Assembly: GCA_963457665.1 (NCBI GenBank)
Contig: OY735213.1
Span: forward strand, 51,171,285-51,235,284
Source of the DNA: Thysanoteuthis rhombus
Lineage: Eukaryota > Mollusca > Cephalopoda > Oegopsida > Thysanoteuthidae
DNA length: 64,000 nucleotides
Direction: 5' to 3'
How positions within the stretch are numbered: position 1 is the first letter of the stretch; each line of letters opens with the position of its first letter. Below are positions 12,801 to 28,700 of this stretch, piece by piece. The notes beneath the pieces were generated by a model. That model was not told the origin of the DNA, did no database searches, and was given only the letters and a program-made list of their open reading frames with translations. A program made the position numbers and the translations under genes.

Positions 12801-15800
12801 CAAAGCTAATAATTTTTTTTTCAAGATCCAGATAACCGGTACAAGCCAAAAATCATATTGAAATTATTTTTCTCAGAGAAACAATGACAATAAGATATTG
12901 ATATCTTTGGACAAGTGTCGGTTTTCGAAAATAATTTTTTATTTTTATTTTTTTTTTTATTGGGGTCGGCTATTACATATGATGTAATAATGCTGAAGTG
13001 GACCCTTTCCGTCCATCATACAAAACTACAACTCTGAAGTACTTACTTCTCTTGTGTTCTGATATTTCATGTTTCACAAAAATGATTTCTCAATGAAAGT
13101 AAAATGAAATTCATCACAAAATTTGTTCAGTTATTTTCTTGTAAAAATTTGTCAAGCTCCTTTGAAATCTTAAAAACCAAGAGGAGAACTTACAAAGAAA
13201 GATGGCGTTCTTCTGACTGGATTATTCAATGACTGTAGTGATTGCTGTGCTGCTTGTGCTGCTTTCTTGCCAAACGTTGAGAGAGGAATTACTCGCTGTG
13301 GGCTGTCAGAACTGAAGGACACTTGGGGGCTGGGTTGGAAGCCAGGGATCAGAGGACTGTCTGCATCGTCAACAAAACTGAATCTTTGATTATGATTCAC
13401 AGGGGCAAGAGTATCCCTTCGAGTTAGAAGTGACGGCTTGTAGTATTTCTGGAAAAAAGATTTTATCTTTTTGATTCTAAGACTACTTTTTACCTTCATC
13501 TTAATTTATTGGTTTTTTTTTTGGTTTTTTTATTGCAACTCTTACTCAAACCAATAACTCTTCGGCAGTGAGCAAACAGCTATGTTTAAAGTTGAGTTAA
13601 GCTCTTGAGATGAAGGTAAAAAGTAGTCATATAATTTAATTAAATTCACAATAAAAGGAAATTAAAATAGTAATAAAAGAAAATAAATGATTTATAATAC
13701 ATCTAATAAAAATAAATGAATAAGAATAAATAAATGAAAATTTCTTACGAAACACATTATGTTATTAAAAACTACAAAAAAAAACAATCTATTTTGATAT
13801 CAAAAAATTCAATAATTCGATTCACAATTTTATATAAAGGTTTTTTAATAGTTTATCTTGATACAATAAAGCAAGGGTAAGTTTCAGTCTTTCATTACAT
13901 CCTGGACCCCACCATTACTAAAATACCAAAAAAAATGAGATGAAATTTAGTTAGATGAAAATATTTCAGTGACTTGATTCATTTCAAATTTAGAATTGAT
14001 GTTGCTTGTAAGTCAGTATATTTTTTAGTATGCCATCACACAATTAAGTTTGCGAACCAGTTGTGATATCTCTTACAAATACCATTGCACTAAATTTGAG
14101 GTGTTACAGACAAAAAATGATAAATATACAAATTTATTTGATGTATTATTATTTTCATATCATAGTAGATTATCATTTTCAAAGAGGCTAAAAATTTTTA
14201 CCATTTTATTTGGTAGGGTTTTATTTCAGAAAATATATCCGTAATCTATAAGAACCAAATTCACATTATCCTTATACAAATAATGATTCCTATGAAATTA
14301 TCAACAAACATCAACAACAAAAATTCTAAAAACTTTAAAGTTTATTCAGCCTGTCTGAAACTAAGTGATATTCTCCAAATTATGAATATCCAAAAGACTA
14401 TTATTTTGTAAAACAAGACATCTAAATAGAATTCCCTCCAAGTTGAGAAATAAGGTTCATTCAAGCCTTTTAGACTCGGGGGGACTTTTGAAATAACTTT
14501 AGTATCTCCAGGAACCCCAGCATTAAAATATATGTACAGTTAACAACACAAATTTTTGAACACACCAATGATTACTTTTAAATTATAATTCATCAGTCTT
14601 CTAATGTACAGGGAGATAGTTGCCAATTCCTTATCGTTTAACCTAAATATATTATTTGATTAGCAAAAATTTCAGCTCCCAAATAAATTCTTGAAATATA
14701 TCACTAAGAGTATATCGCAGGAAATATACGTCTTATATAAACGAGATATTTTACGAATACATGAACAGTAGGTATCTAATCCAGCAAGAGTTGTCCCCCT
14801 TAGGCTGAATGACTAGGCAACTTTTATACTAAGCTAATTGAGTGCTGACTGAAAATGAATTGATCCCAACATGGTTTGAATGAACAGACAAAAGGAAAGT
14901 TTCAACAACGAAGAAACACAACTTGGTAAAACAGACAATAAAGTCTGAAACAAATAAGAACATATGCTGCTTTTTGCCTTGTAAATTGAGCAGAGATGGC
15001 GGTAGAATTAAATAACTTAGATGAAAATGCAACCAGTATGGTTTGAACTATTATTTATGATTTTTTCCTCTTTTTTTTCCTCTTTCAAACATGGATCAAC
15101 TTGTCAAAAACTTTCATTGTAAATTGAACCCTCCAATAAAAACCTATTCTGGGGAGAATTTAAAAAAAAAAAAAAAAAAAAAAAAACAATTTTCCCCACT
15201 CATTGAGGAGTGTGATAATTTCAAGTTTCCACTATGAATGGTTAGGGCTAGGTGACGGACAGACGGACATACAAACAGACAATCTGTTGTGGTTTGTGAG
15301 AATTAATAATGATAAAGAGGGAAGTATGCATTTAGAAAGGTCGATCCTTTTGAGAGCAGCATTACCAGAATGTTGAGAGAAAAGCAGAGGGAATATCCAA
15401 GTTTCTCTGTGTCACATAACGTTTCTGTCGATTGGATTAAACAGTCATTTATGAGAAAAATCAAAGTAAATGTCACACGGAGAATAAAAAGAATTATTCC
15501 AAACATGCAGTGTACAAAATAAAGTGATTGAATGTATTCCAGAAAGTTGATTGCTTAACAAGTTATATTTTGGAATCAAAATAATTCCTTGACAAAGGGG
15601 CGTGTGCATTGAAATTCATGTGTATGTGTGCGTGTGTGTGTAGTCCTAACACAAGAAGAAGGATGCTTCAAATCTCATCAGATACAGCAGGAGGGGAAAA
15701 AAGGAAAAATTTCACCGTCAAACGATTTAAATATGGGTGGGTGCATTTCTTCACAAGTTTCTGCAGACTAGTTGGGAATGATAGATGTCTGCTCTATCAT

Positions 15801-18800
15801 TGATGTATGTGTGTGATGCCAACAAGCAAGATGATGTGAACTCAACTATTGGCAGAATTTATTGATTTCTAATAATCAATTTTATTTTTATAATGGGTGT
15901 TACAATATCAAAGATATAACAGTGATATTTAATGAGAAGTTAGTGAATATTCTTTACAAAAGTAGAAATATTAGAAGTACTTGACTTACAGGTGGAAGTT
16001 TCCTCTTGTTCCATAGTTTGACAAATTCTTTAAAGTATTTGTTCTGTTTAGAAGCAGACAACCGACTGCACAGTTCAGGTTTGCGCTGAAAAATGGGATT
16101 AAAAAGAAAAATTTTTTTTTTTAAATTTAAAAAAAAAGAAAAAACAATATTAGGATTATATATGAATGAAATAAAATGAAGAAAAAATTTTTCTTTTTAA
16201 ATGTCAGCAACTTATTTGGACACAAAATCAGCAAGATATTTTTTTTTACCCTAGAATAGCTTACGACGGTATTTGGAGTAATGTTGCTTATGCTTTTTAA
16301 TTTTGTTAGAAATAGTCCCTCCAATCTTTTGAAAGAAAAGGTTTGGTTTCTTTTTACATAAAGCCAACCTATAGTGAATCTTGAAGAACATTCACATTAT
16401 TTGCAAATGATAGGAATTTCTGTCATTTCAGCTCTATGGCTAATAGAATAAAAATTTCCATTTTATTGTGATTGGTGACAATTCTGTTCATTCTGTGTGT
16501 CAGGGCTTTTATCTCACAATGGACAAGGACTTCCATCTTGCAATGGATAACATCTGGGGTCTCAAAGCTTCAGATCAATCGCAAAATTGACCGATAACAA
16601 CTGTACCCTTTTAATCTAACTACCTTCTGACCTGGCCATTGCTGGGCCACTGAAAATACTGGAAAACAAATTTTTCTAAAAGTAGAAAATATAACGATAT
16701 ATTTTTGATACAAGATACCACATAAATCATATTATAATAAATTAAAAGTATCTGTGTTTGTTTAGGCTTTTTGATTGGTTGTTATGATAAACATAATCTG
16801 TAAGATTCAGGAAAAACTATTCCATATATGTCTAATTTTATGCTAAAATAAACATTGAAGGTTGTTGGATTGAGAGTTCTGTGATTTAGTTCAAAGCTAT
16901 GCATTCAGTTTCACAAATCAGTTTATAAACCACTTAAAATATAGTTCAAACTGCAGTTTGAAACCTGATCAAGAACTTCAGAGGTTGATCAACAAACTAA
17001 TGTTGGCAAATTCAAAACAAATCAGACCATGAGAGTTTCCGTACTAAAAATCATCAGATCAGAGAGGTTTAGTCTATATAAGTAGAAACGTCTAAAAAAA
17101 TTCAAATCTTATATCAAGGGGGATAACTTCTGACTTATTTAAATACAAGATGAGGATTATTCAATCAACATTTCATATTAGATCTATATTCAAGATTTTG
17201 TGAAGCCTGTGGGTGGAGTATAAAAGCATTCCATTTTTTAAAATTCTATTCATTGTAGAGTTCTGCTGTGTTTAAGAACAGTTTCAAGTGGTCCATGAAG
17301 TTAAGAGTTAAGAGAAAAATCTAGACTTCAAACTAATTTTAACATCATCATCAGTCTTTTAACATCCGTCGTTGGACATAGACCTTCCCCAAATTTTAAC
17401 AAGAAGAGATAAAAAATTTAAAAAACTATTTCTGAGTTGAGATCTTGTAACACGATACCTACCAGATGCATCCAAATTACTGTAAGCATTAAACTATGTC
17501 TACTTTGTTTTCAATCATATGTGATTGAAATATTTTGTTATATACTTAAAAGCTGTCAAGTGAAAATTTTAGAGAATATCTACATTAAAGGTCAATTGAA
17601 ACGGGGAAAAAATAAAAATCAACTTTCATTGAAATGGTATGCATTGATGACCCAATGGTTTTAAAAATTGGGTTCAAATTTATTTTTCAATAAATCATCA
17701 CATATGGCTGAAAAAAAGAATCAATTAGTGTTAACCAGTATAAAAAAAAATTTTCAGTATAAATGACTTATGTCCCTTTATGGGATCATTTATAACACCA
17801 TGGCTGACCATTTCCAGGTCCCAGCTGAAGTAAAAGACCTGTGTTCATTTGCATTATGAATTATATAGCAAGCTCATAATCATGGTGTTGTGTACCACTT
17901 CAGATTGTAATGTGAAGAGAGGGATAGGTCTTGGATTGTACTATTTCCCCATGGACTACAAATTTTGCAATGGATGGAGATATTTTAAAAAGTGAACTTT
18001 TGACCCTCCAAACACTTGTAACAGATACTTATGACTTTTTCATAGTGAATCCAAATAATCTCTAGTCATCAAGTTAAAACATTAACACACTTACAAGGTC
18101 ACACAATTTATATCCTAATCAGTTAATTTAACCACACAATGCCTAAATCCTTTCTCTACAGTAACAAGTACATTTTATATATAATTCTAAGAAATAACAT
18201 CGTTAAAGGCAGAATGTCAGTAAAAATTAGTGTTAAGATTTTGACAGATCATCCTAAGAAACAAAATCTGAATCTCACACACCTACCTTTAAGCTTTTTT
18301 CTATAAGAAAAACACACAATTCAATCTTTAGCAGTTTTCTCTCGTGCTATCTATAAGGTAGACACAAGATGAAGTTTCCACAATCCACATACCAAAATGT
18401 ACATCTTCACTTATTTTGATTATGAACATGCATACACATACTTATACAGATGATCATACACATTCAATATTTGATAGTATGCAATTATATCTATTTTTAA
18501 TTCTACAAAAACAATTAATAACAATATTCAATAAAAACATGTTTCTTCTTCTATATTAATGAAGACTATGATCGTATCATTTCATTTTGTGGATATTTTA
18601 ATCAATACATTCCTTGTTACTTTAGATATGTTTTTATCTTATTTCTGCATGCACATTTTTATCAGCATTTTTTCAAACCTGCATTCACTGTTTTATGCAT
18701 TCGATATTACAATCTTTATAGTTGACAACTCAAGAGAAAGAAAGAAACAACAAATGACCTTTACACCCATAACCAATCTTGGAAGTGTAAATAGATATTT

Positions 18801-21800
18801 ACACTAGTTATTGCATTCTATTTGCAAGAGGAATTATTAAAACAATATTAGCATTCATTTTAAAACAAATTATTTTGTATCAAAATTTGTATAAGATTAT
18901 TCTTTTCTTTTCAATTGATTGTTCATAAACAACATTTACTTATCTCAATCGGTTTCAGACATTACATTTTGGCACTTGTAACTAATTGCAGTACCATTTT
19001 TTTTTTCCATTGGTCCCATTTAAAGAATTTTTTGAGTTTACAATCTATAAGACCTTCCTCTCTTTAGAGAGTTTGTCAGTTTTGAGAAAAGTGATTTTGA
19101 GTTCAAGGAGAAAAAAAGAAAGAAAGAAAGAAAAGAAAACGGCTCTGAGTACGTTGTCATTTGAATCACTAAAAAGGCTGCCATGATGCAATTACTAGTG
19201 ACAACAGGAACAATAAGTCACATAATACCAAACTAAATATTATTTTTTATAGATTGATACTGTAGAGATCAGAGGGTGATAAATTATTTTAAGGTTCAAA
19301 ATAAAGTTTTTAAGTAATAAAGAAATAGAATGTAAAGTAAAAATACATACTGAAATTTGTTTCAGTTGACTTTTAAAGTTTTGTTATTTACCTTTTCACG
19401 AAGCCATAGCCGGAACTCATTTTGTTTGTAAAGGAAATCATCCATGGAGATAGTACCTGCAATATTTTAAAAGAAAAAGTTTTTTTCACAAAGCCAGTAA
19501 CATCCAATATGTCCAGTTATAGTAACTCTTAAAGGACATTTACAATAATTGCAAATAATGGGAATTTCTGTCACTGCAGTTCTATGGCTAATTCTACAAA
19601 AATTCTATTTTATCATGATTGATAACAATTCTGTTCCATTTGTGAGTCAAGGCTTGTGATGGAAATGGGCTTTTCTTTTGCAATGAAAAACTATTACTTT
19701 CCTGTACCTTCCATGATTAATGGGTTAAGTTGATATGAAATATCAGAAAAAAATATTTGCTAAAGGCCTGATACCAAACTGTTCTAGACTCTTTCAGTTA
19801 GAACAGAGCTATTAAAATGAAACAATCTACTTACATTTGAACACACTTGTTACAAGAGAAGTGTGGTGAGTCCTGAGGAGAGTCTATGCCCAACAACAGA
19901 TGCTAATGATGTTAATGTTATTCTACCTGCCTTTTGTAGTCAAATAAAGACTATGCATGTGTATATATGTAGGTACATCAATAAGTCCATAGCTTGATGA
20001 TGGAAAAAGCATTCATTTTATACAAGTATTTATATTTCAACAAAATCTCCTTCCTTCTCAGTGCACTTAACCGAACACATCTCCATTATCACAGAGATCA
20101 GACATTATACAATAACAATATATATCGAAACACTATGACCCCACAAATGGCCCACCCTTCCAAGTGGCTTAATGATTCTTCTCTCTCTACATGTCTGAGT
20201 CTCACTGGCTCCTGATCACATTCTTAGAGTTACAACTTTGAAAATTTGAATGAGTGCCTAAATAGGCACCATCTAAAATAATAACTAATTATGGTATATG
20301 TGCAGACTATGGTGATTCATTTATGAAATTATATATATATATATACTTTTTTTTTCTAAATATTTCTTATTTGATAGCATATAAGAACCCCTTATTTCAA
20401 AGAATATCAAAAAGTTCTATGAATTCTTCTCATTTAACTGCCACTAAGATGTTTCAATACGAGGGCTGATGAGACTCTTTAGTTGAATATTTCATTTTAT
20501 TCTAAAATATTGGATTTTATTTTTAAAAAGCATTTTTTGTTAAAGATACCTTTTGTGTGGGTATATGCAAAGTATACTTACTTAGTTGGTCAAAGATAAA
20601 ATAAGTTACAGAGTAACCCTTTTCAAGCGCCAAAAGGACTATAGGAACATTTTAAGTAGATTTATTGACAAGATGAAGTGTGGTCACATATAGGCCATAT
20701 CAATGGAGCTATAGGGCTAACAATTCAAACATTTACTCCTTACTATGTGTAGAAAAAAGTTTGGGTTATTTTTTGTTTTTTTTACACCCATCTCAAATCG
20801 GTTGGCGGGGGCAGTTTGCAATGTAAGTTTATCATAAACTGGTCACTAGTTTGTACCAACTTGTTTTTTGAGAATTCAGCAATTACTGCCCCACAAAAGA
20901 TGAGAGAAGTAACTTATTCATTAATCATTCCTTCCAATTGACCACCCCCAAAACAGCATGCTGCCAAGAGACATTGGTTATATAATGGTTTCTATTGAAT
21001 GACTAACCAGACCTGTTTTTTAACTCTTCAAGTTCTGGCTGATGTGAGACTGGACACTGAGGGTTACATTCACTTTTTGAACCATTTTTTCAGAGAAAAG
21101 AAAAACGTGGGGGAGGGGGCTTATAGGCCATCAGAATCATACCATCAGCAGCTCATAAACAACCTTTTGGCCAATTTCAGATTTTCTCCCCCCGCCTTCA
21201 GATAATACTTTTTTTTATTATTCATGAAACAGAGGATTCAAATTATTTTACTTTCCAAGTTTTTAATTATAAAAAAGTTAATCATTTAAGTCAGTAGTTT
21301 CAAAACTGGGAGCCATTTATTTCATTATAATTCATTTAAAAAACTAAATGCTGAAAATAAGGGTTCGCCAGGATATTTCCTCTATAGAAAGGGTCCTTGA
21401 GTTTTGAAAAGTCGTAGTGCTTTTAGAGCATTTCAATCAATAACACCACGGAACATCTCTAAATAGAGGTTAAAATTTTCTGTGAAAAATATCCACTACA
21501 CTGCCAAGGCTTGATTAGCTGAACCACAAACCCAGGAGATACAAATATGGCAAATTTCAAGCATGAAATAGATACCTCCAAGTTGCGCCATCAAATTTTG
21601 CATTTAACATGTAAAATTTCCACAACACTTTCAAATCTCCTCTCCTGGAAGTAATCTCACTACTATTGAAGGATTCTGTGCGTATGCATCGCGAGTACAC
21701 AACAGGCCAGATATATTAAGCAGTATACATGGTAGTGCAGTGTCCGGTTTGAAGTTGTCTGCATGAGCATTTCGAGATATCCAATAATTTTTTTTTTTTG

Positions 21801-22599
21801 TTTTTTTTTTTAAATATTAAAGATTACAGTTATTTCTTCCTAAGTTTCTATCAGTTATCTCCCTTGACTTTTATCCAGTTTTAAGTATTTTACACCTGAA
21901 TTAGCAACACCAAAGAGAAATAACCAAAATTCTTTGTAATTTTATACATTGGGAAATCATTCTAAATAATGGATATTGCAGGCTGCTCTACGCACAAATA
22001 GGTTTTTAGTGGGGGTGGAGGGAGTTTGCAATGAAAAAATGTCAGCAACTTATTTCAAGACAAAAACAGTAAGATACTTTTTCTACCATAATGAAGGGGA
22101 AGAGAAAAAAAAAAAGAAAGAAAAGTAATGTTCCATTATCGTAATGAAGAAAGTGTCTGCATGATAGAAACAATAAGTAACAGATATAAAGAAGATCCCT
22201 TTGCATACACTCGTTTTAAACTCGCAAATACCGTACATTCTGGATGATGAGAAATGAGCACTTTTGGAACTCAGACACCGTTCCGATTATTCCTCACTTA
22301 CAAGGATTAAGTGAAGATTCCTCATTTACGATCCACGTTGGTTAGTTTTCAAAGTAAAGCTCAGTTCTTGAGAACTGAGTCCACTCTTCAGGCTTGGTGC
22401 CATTCCTCATTAGCTAAGCACACCAAGATGACCAAGGTGACTGTCAAGATGAAGGTTGTCTTCATTTTTTTTATTACAATGGCCTTCCCTTAGATCAGTG
22501 GTCTTCAAACTTTGACTACTTGAGGAAATCTTTTCAATGACTAAAATTTCTAGAGAACCCCCACAAAAAAAAAACACAAACAAACAATACACTTCCTTC

Positions 22600-22660
<61 letters not shown>

Positions 22661-22661
22661 T

Positions 22662-22734
<73 letters not shown>

Positions 22735-25700
22735 TTACACATGTACCTATAGGAAATAGAAAATACACATTCAAATGGAAAATAAGAACAAAGCTTACTG
22801 AGGAAAAATAGACATATGAATGACTCCTGACTGAACAGCATCCATGACACATGAATAACCGAGACACTTTTAATTTTGATGGAGCAGTTAGAAATAAGTA
22901 TAACACGTTAAGAACAATTTAAACAATTAATTAATGAAGAATTATTAAACATATTGTGAGGATGTCACCATTTCACGGAACCCTGAGTTTCTATGAAATG
23001 CAGTTTGAATACCAATGTCTTAGACGTACTGCCTTACAGGGCTGAAGGGCTGCATCTACCCAGATTTTTCTCTCATAGCTGGGGGCAGGGAAGTGGATTC
23101 ATACCTTTCCCAAGGAAATTATTGTAAAGTGATTACTAGCTAACTCAGGTAGAATTTGAACTCTGTTTGCCAATTCTATTTTCCGTGCTATCAACAGTGG
23201 AGCCATCTCTACACTTCACTGTTACAATATACTGACATTGCTCATCTCATAAGGCATTTTTTAATGAAAATTTAAAACGTAAATAAACATTGGAAGTTAG
23301 AAAGAGTCATGAAATAAGTTTCATTTTTGGCAGCATGTCATACAGGGGTGATCCATTAAAGCATTGAAAAAAAGGGGTGATTAATGAATAATTTAGGGAT
23401 CACTAAAAAAAAAAAAAAAAAGTCTAAATTGAAAGGGAAGAAAAAAAAAAAGCATGAATACTGCCAAAAACAAAGAATCAATTTAGGATAAACTTAGAAT
23501 TCAAACAGACCCCCACCCAATCAAAAATCAATTTTCGGCAGGGGACAAACAAAAAAATATTTCTAGACATAAAGAGTAAATGTATAAATTTTCAGCCCTC
23601 AAGCTCCATTTTTATGGCCTGTGCACTGAGACATCCATACCCAGCTAGATTGACTTGAAAACGAGAGAAAATCTATGTTCACAGTTTGAGTGTGAAATTT
23701 CATCAAAAAATAACTAAATAAAATCAAGAAACTTACTGTACTCCACTCTTTCAGCATATTTGATTTCCGGATTAGAATCCTTCTTCATCCCTTTTCCAGA
23801 TTTTTTGGGTTTTATCGTATCAAAGATGATGTCATCTAAGAAAAATAGATGAATAAAAAAGCATATACATCAAACTTATAATCACCAGTTCACAGAGACA
23901 CTTCAACTTCAACAGAACACTGAATCGTGAATTTCTAAGTACTAGAATAAACAACTAAATAAGTTCTTAGTATATAAACGATATATCCAGTTGCGGAACA
24001 ATATGGTACAAATATGCACCTGTCACCTGTAATTGTAGAAAGTTCAAAGTCAAAGGTGAGCCGAATCCAGCCCACAGCCTCATTTCTTCTGCCCTGCCGA
24101 CTTCATTGAATATGTGACATTGCGTACTAAAATTCTTTGTTTCCCTTATCAGTGGTTGGTAAACAATATTGAAAAATAAAACAAAAGTCTCACTCTGTAG
24201 GTAAAAAGCAGACAAAATTGATTGATAAAATATTCGTAATCGGTACACCTGACTGTAGACACGTGCATGCCGTGTGTTGGTAAGATGTGTTTACAGATCA
24301 ATTTACTAATTATTTTTGTTTTCATTATCAGTTGCTTAGATCAGCGGAGAGCGAATTAATAAAATACTTGGTTACAATACTTTATCTAAAGCTAAGAATA
24401 AATATTTTTTCAACAAGATAACTCAAAGAAAAAAATTAATCGTCAATTACTTAGATTGATATTTTCTAAACTTTCTACAAGTATAAAATAATAATCATAT
24501 GAATTCTACATTTCTAAAAGGATTATGGATTTTCTACAAATTCTGCAAAATGGTTAAATCTCTATTTGTACTTTCAGACTGATATCACCTTAGAATGATA
24601 AGATAATCAACTTTTAGAAAAGGATTATGGAGAAAACTACCTGTAGATAAGACGAAGGTATTTGTGAACTCCTAAAATATCAATGAAGTCCAAGCATAGA
24701 ATGAAACCAATTTTCAAGTTCAACCCAAAATGGTGAAATTTCTCCTGGTTTATCTTCAAGCTTTTGAAGGTACAGAAGGGGCAATAAGTATCTGTATGGT
24801 ATGAAAAATTGAACGTTTCATCCAATAACTTGCTTGCTCTACTGAGTTCAAGTTAAGCCACAACTAAGTTACAACCTAAGCAATGATACACACCAGAGTT
24901 GAAGTAAATATGTTTATCATCGAAAGAGCCAGGTAACAATATTTGAGAAACACACGAACAAAAAGTATTTGTATGGTTGATATAAATAGGTATAAATTGG
25001 GTGAACATATCAATATTTTTATTTTCTATCTCCATAGCACCATTTGACGCACTTGTATAACTTACTTAATCAATATTTTGGCAACATGTAATATTGCAGT
25101 GTTGGGCCAAATCCAGCCCCTAACCTCATTTCATACGCCCCACCGACTTCATTAAATATGTGACATTGCATACAAAATTTCTTCGTTTTCTTAATCTATG
25201 GTTAGCAAACAATATTGAAAGATAGACCAAAAGTCACCTTTTTGAAGTGGCCTCAAATGAATCAATATTTTATAGTTAAAAATGTTTCAACACTAATCAA
25301 TTCTGCTGTTCTATAAAAATACCCAGGCACTCATTTCACAGTCGAGTCACGATACAAACAACTAAAAAATTAAGATGTAGGTGAAAAGTAGTCAAAATTA
25401 ATCAACAAAATATTAGGAATCAGTTTATTTGACTGTGCAAACATACTGTGGGTGCCATATGTTGGTAAAATGTGCCAACAGTCATAAATATCAATTTACT
25501 AATTATTTTTGTTTTCATTATCAGTCACTTTGATCAGCAGACCACAAAATTAATGAAATATTGGGTTACAACACTTCATCTAATGATAAAAATATATAAT
25601 TTTTTTTCTTCACATAATTAATTATTGGGTCAGTGCAAAAATTGCAGTTCTTCACCATCAAATCAAAAAGCAGTATCTCAGCTCAGAATAAAAGTAACCA

Positions 25701-28700
25701 ATCGTTACTCTTGAATGGTCAACGGTCAATGTTTAGTTCCTCTGCAACCTCTAGAGTCATTTTGCTTGAATCCACCTCAATAATGGCCCTCTTGGATGTC
25801 AGACAAAGAAGGATGTCCATGTCTGCAGAGCTTTCATCCAAGTTTAGAAATTTTTGGAGCCAATGTTGAAGTGTACATTCATTGACAGTCCTCTAGACAA
25901 ATACTTGGTTGATATTGTGAGCAGTTTCCGCTGCTTCATGTCCTACTTCGAACTCATACAACAAAATTGCTCAAATTCACTTTCTTTCCCCCATCTTTGA
26001 TTTGAAAGACTCAAATAAACCAGAATAAATAGTGAAAAGAAAACATTCAGCTTGAAGAAAGAGTGAAATTCCCACTTCAAAATGCTATGTTCCAGGAACA
26101 TACTTTATTCCGAAAAAAATTTTTTTTTTAAATCAGACTTTAGAAAAACTAAAAATGCAATTATTTTTGCACCAAGCTAATACTCAAATTGATATTTTGA
26201 ACATTCTATAGTTACAAAATAGTAAACACAGACTCTATATAATTACGAAATGTTAAACTCTTTATATTCCTTGTACTTCAAGACTAACACCACTTTAGAT
26301 TTTCAAATCTGCTTAAAGAATTATGCAGAAAATTTCCAAATAAATAAGACGATGGTACATGTGAACACATGAAATATCAATGTAGTCAAACAATAAAATG
26401 AAACCAATGTCAAATTTCAACCCCAAATGGCTAAACTTCGTCCTTGTCTAGCTTTGAGATTTCAAAGATACAGAGAGGGTAATAAGTATTCATACGTTAT
26501 GAGAAATTGATAGTTTCATCTGATAACTTTCTTTATGCATGCCCTACAGAGTTTAAATTACATCATAACTAAGATAAAACATAGGCAATGATACTCACAA
26601 AATATGAAGTGAATACATTTCTCATTGAAGCAGTTATGCAACTTTAGAAAAATCACACAAATGAAAAATATTCTTATTGTCGATATAAGTAGTTATAAAA
26701 TGGGTGAACATTTCGATATAATTGATTTTCTACCTTCATAGAACCACTCGTGCAATTTACTTTATAGATATTTTTGTCAACAAGTAATATTGTCTCATTG
26801 AACCTCACCTTTAAAGAATCATTACTCAAACAGCTATTTGTTCCATTAGGAGTTCGGTGTTGATATGAGGTAGTTAACTGTTAATAAGCACAAAGCGGGA
26901 AAGGTATGCAAGATTTCCAAGGAGGTGAGTGTCTCTAAATCAATGATACAGTCCATTACAAAGAAATTCAAAATGGCTGATGGTGTTAAGAATCTTCTAC
27001 AAGTCGGTCATTCTTATAAAGTTTCATCAAGACTCATGTGCAAGATAGTCAGGGATGTCAGTAAAGATTCACAGATAACACAGGAAGATGTGATTAATAA
27101 TTTAGAATGAATGTCATTCAGAGCTTGGCAGAAAATGTATTGCACTCCATGGAACTGAAAAGCCATAGATCAAGAAGGAGGACATCTTTATTGGGCCAAG
27201 TGTACTTGAAAGCTAGATTAAATTTTGCTGAAGAGCATCTAAACAATGATTAAGCATTCAGAGATGTGGTCTGATGAAGCTGGAACTTTTCCGTCATTCA
27301 AGCAAGCAATACGTGGGTCAGAAATAGAAGAAAAATTGTTTGCTGAAGAAGACTATCATGACAGTGAAGCATGGTGGAAGTTCCATCATGCTATGGGGTT
27401 GCTTTAGTGAAAAAGACATTGGTCAACCTAGGCGGATCTAAGGAACCATGAGAAGACAACTATCAAGATATCCTTAAGGATGATTTGAAAAGTTCACCTC
27501 GAAATCTCAGTATAAGAAGAAACCGGATATTGCAATGAGACAATGATCCCAAATACAAATCAAAACTGGTGACTGAATGCTTGGAAAAGGAGGTGATCAG
27601 AGTTTTGCCATGGCCTTTGTAAACACCTGATCTAAATCCTATCAAAGATTTGTGGTGTGAATCAAAAATGAATGTTAAGAAAAGAAATCCCAAGAACATA
27701 TCAGAATTAAAGAATTTTGGAGTAAAGTTTTTGTCAAAACTTGCCAGAAATATTTGGGTAACTTCCCTAAATGTTTGGCAATAGTAATTGAATAAAAAGG
27801 ATCCACATAAGATTATTGATTGTTCATGGAATGTTGTTTCTCGAAAATATTTATTTTGTATATTTTCTTCCAAATATTCCAACATAAATCTTTCAATAAT
27901 AAAAATATTTACTTCATACTTCGTAAGTATCATTGACGATGTTGTATTTTAGTTCTAGCATAATTTGAACTTAGTAGCATCAGTGTTAGAGAAACCAATA
28001 TGGTAATCAGAATTTAATTACAGTACAGAGAAAATTTAAAAGTCGCAAGGGAGATTTAAGTCATGAGGATAAACTGGAAAAGTAAGGCATGACTTCATGA
28101 GAGGTGGTCAAGAGAAGACTTAATTGAAACTTTCAAGATAATGAATGGATTTAGAAAATTACAGAATTCTAATTTTAATTAATCAGATAGGACAGGAAAT
28201 TTACGAACAAGGTCTTTCAGAAAACCAAGTCGCAAAAATAAACTGACATTTTAAAAAAATCAACTTTTTATCCATCTTGTTCTTTTCATTTTCTACAGGT
28301 ACTATGTTTGTTTAAACATAATCATGTATAATTACAAAAATTGAAGTGCATGGTAAGAACCTTAAAACATGAATATAAAATTTTGTGAAGGGGTTTCATT
28401 AAAAAGAATATGCAGTACTTTCTGTAATCCTCAATCATTTGAGCAAGTGGAAAATGAGCCAACAGGTGCAAGTTTCAGGCAATTATTTCTATTTTGATAT
28501 TCTTAAAATAGACTTTCTTTGACAGCAGTTAATTGCATCATTAACCCAGCTCCAGTTTAGTTGGGGTGTAATTAAACTAATATGAAAATTGGTATTTAAA
28601 TTCAGTATGACCGATATCAGAATAAAGGTTATTTTTAAGACTATTGATATTCTCAGATGTTAACAAAAGCTTTTCCATGTATTTACTACTCTTGCTGAGA

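Noticed and set aside
22410-22906. Long Tyr/Ile-repeat frames on both strands
   Set aside because: Pure products of the (TA)n tract at 22603-22732.
27463-27933. 156-codon minus frame
   Set aside because: Antisense shadow of the Tc1 relic.
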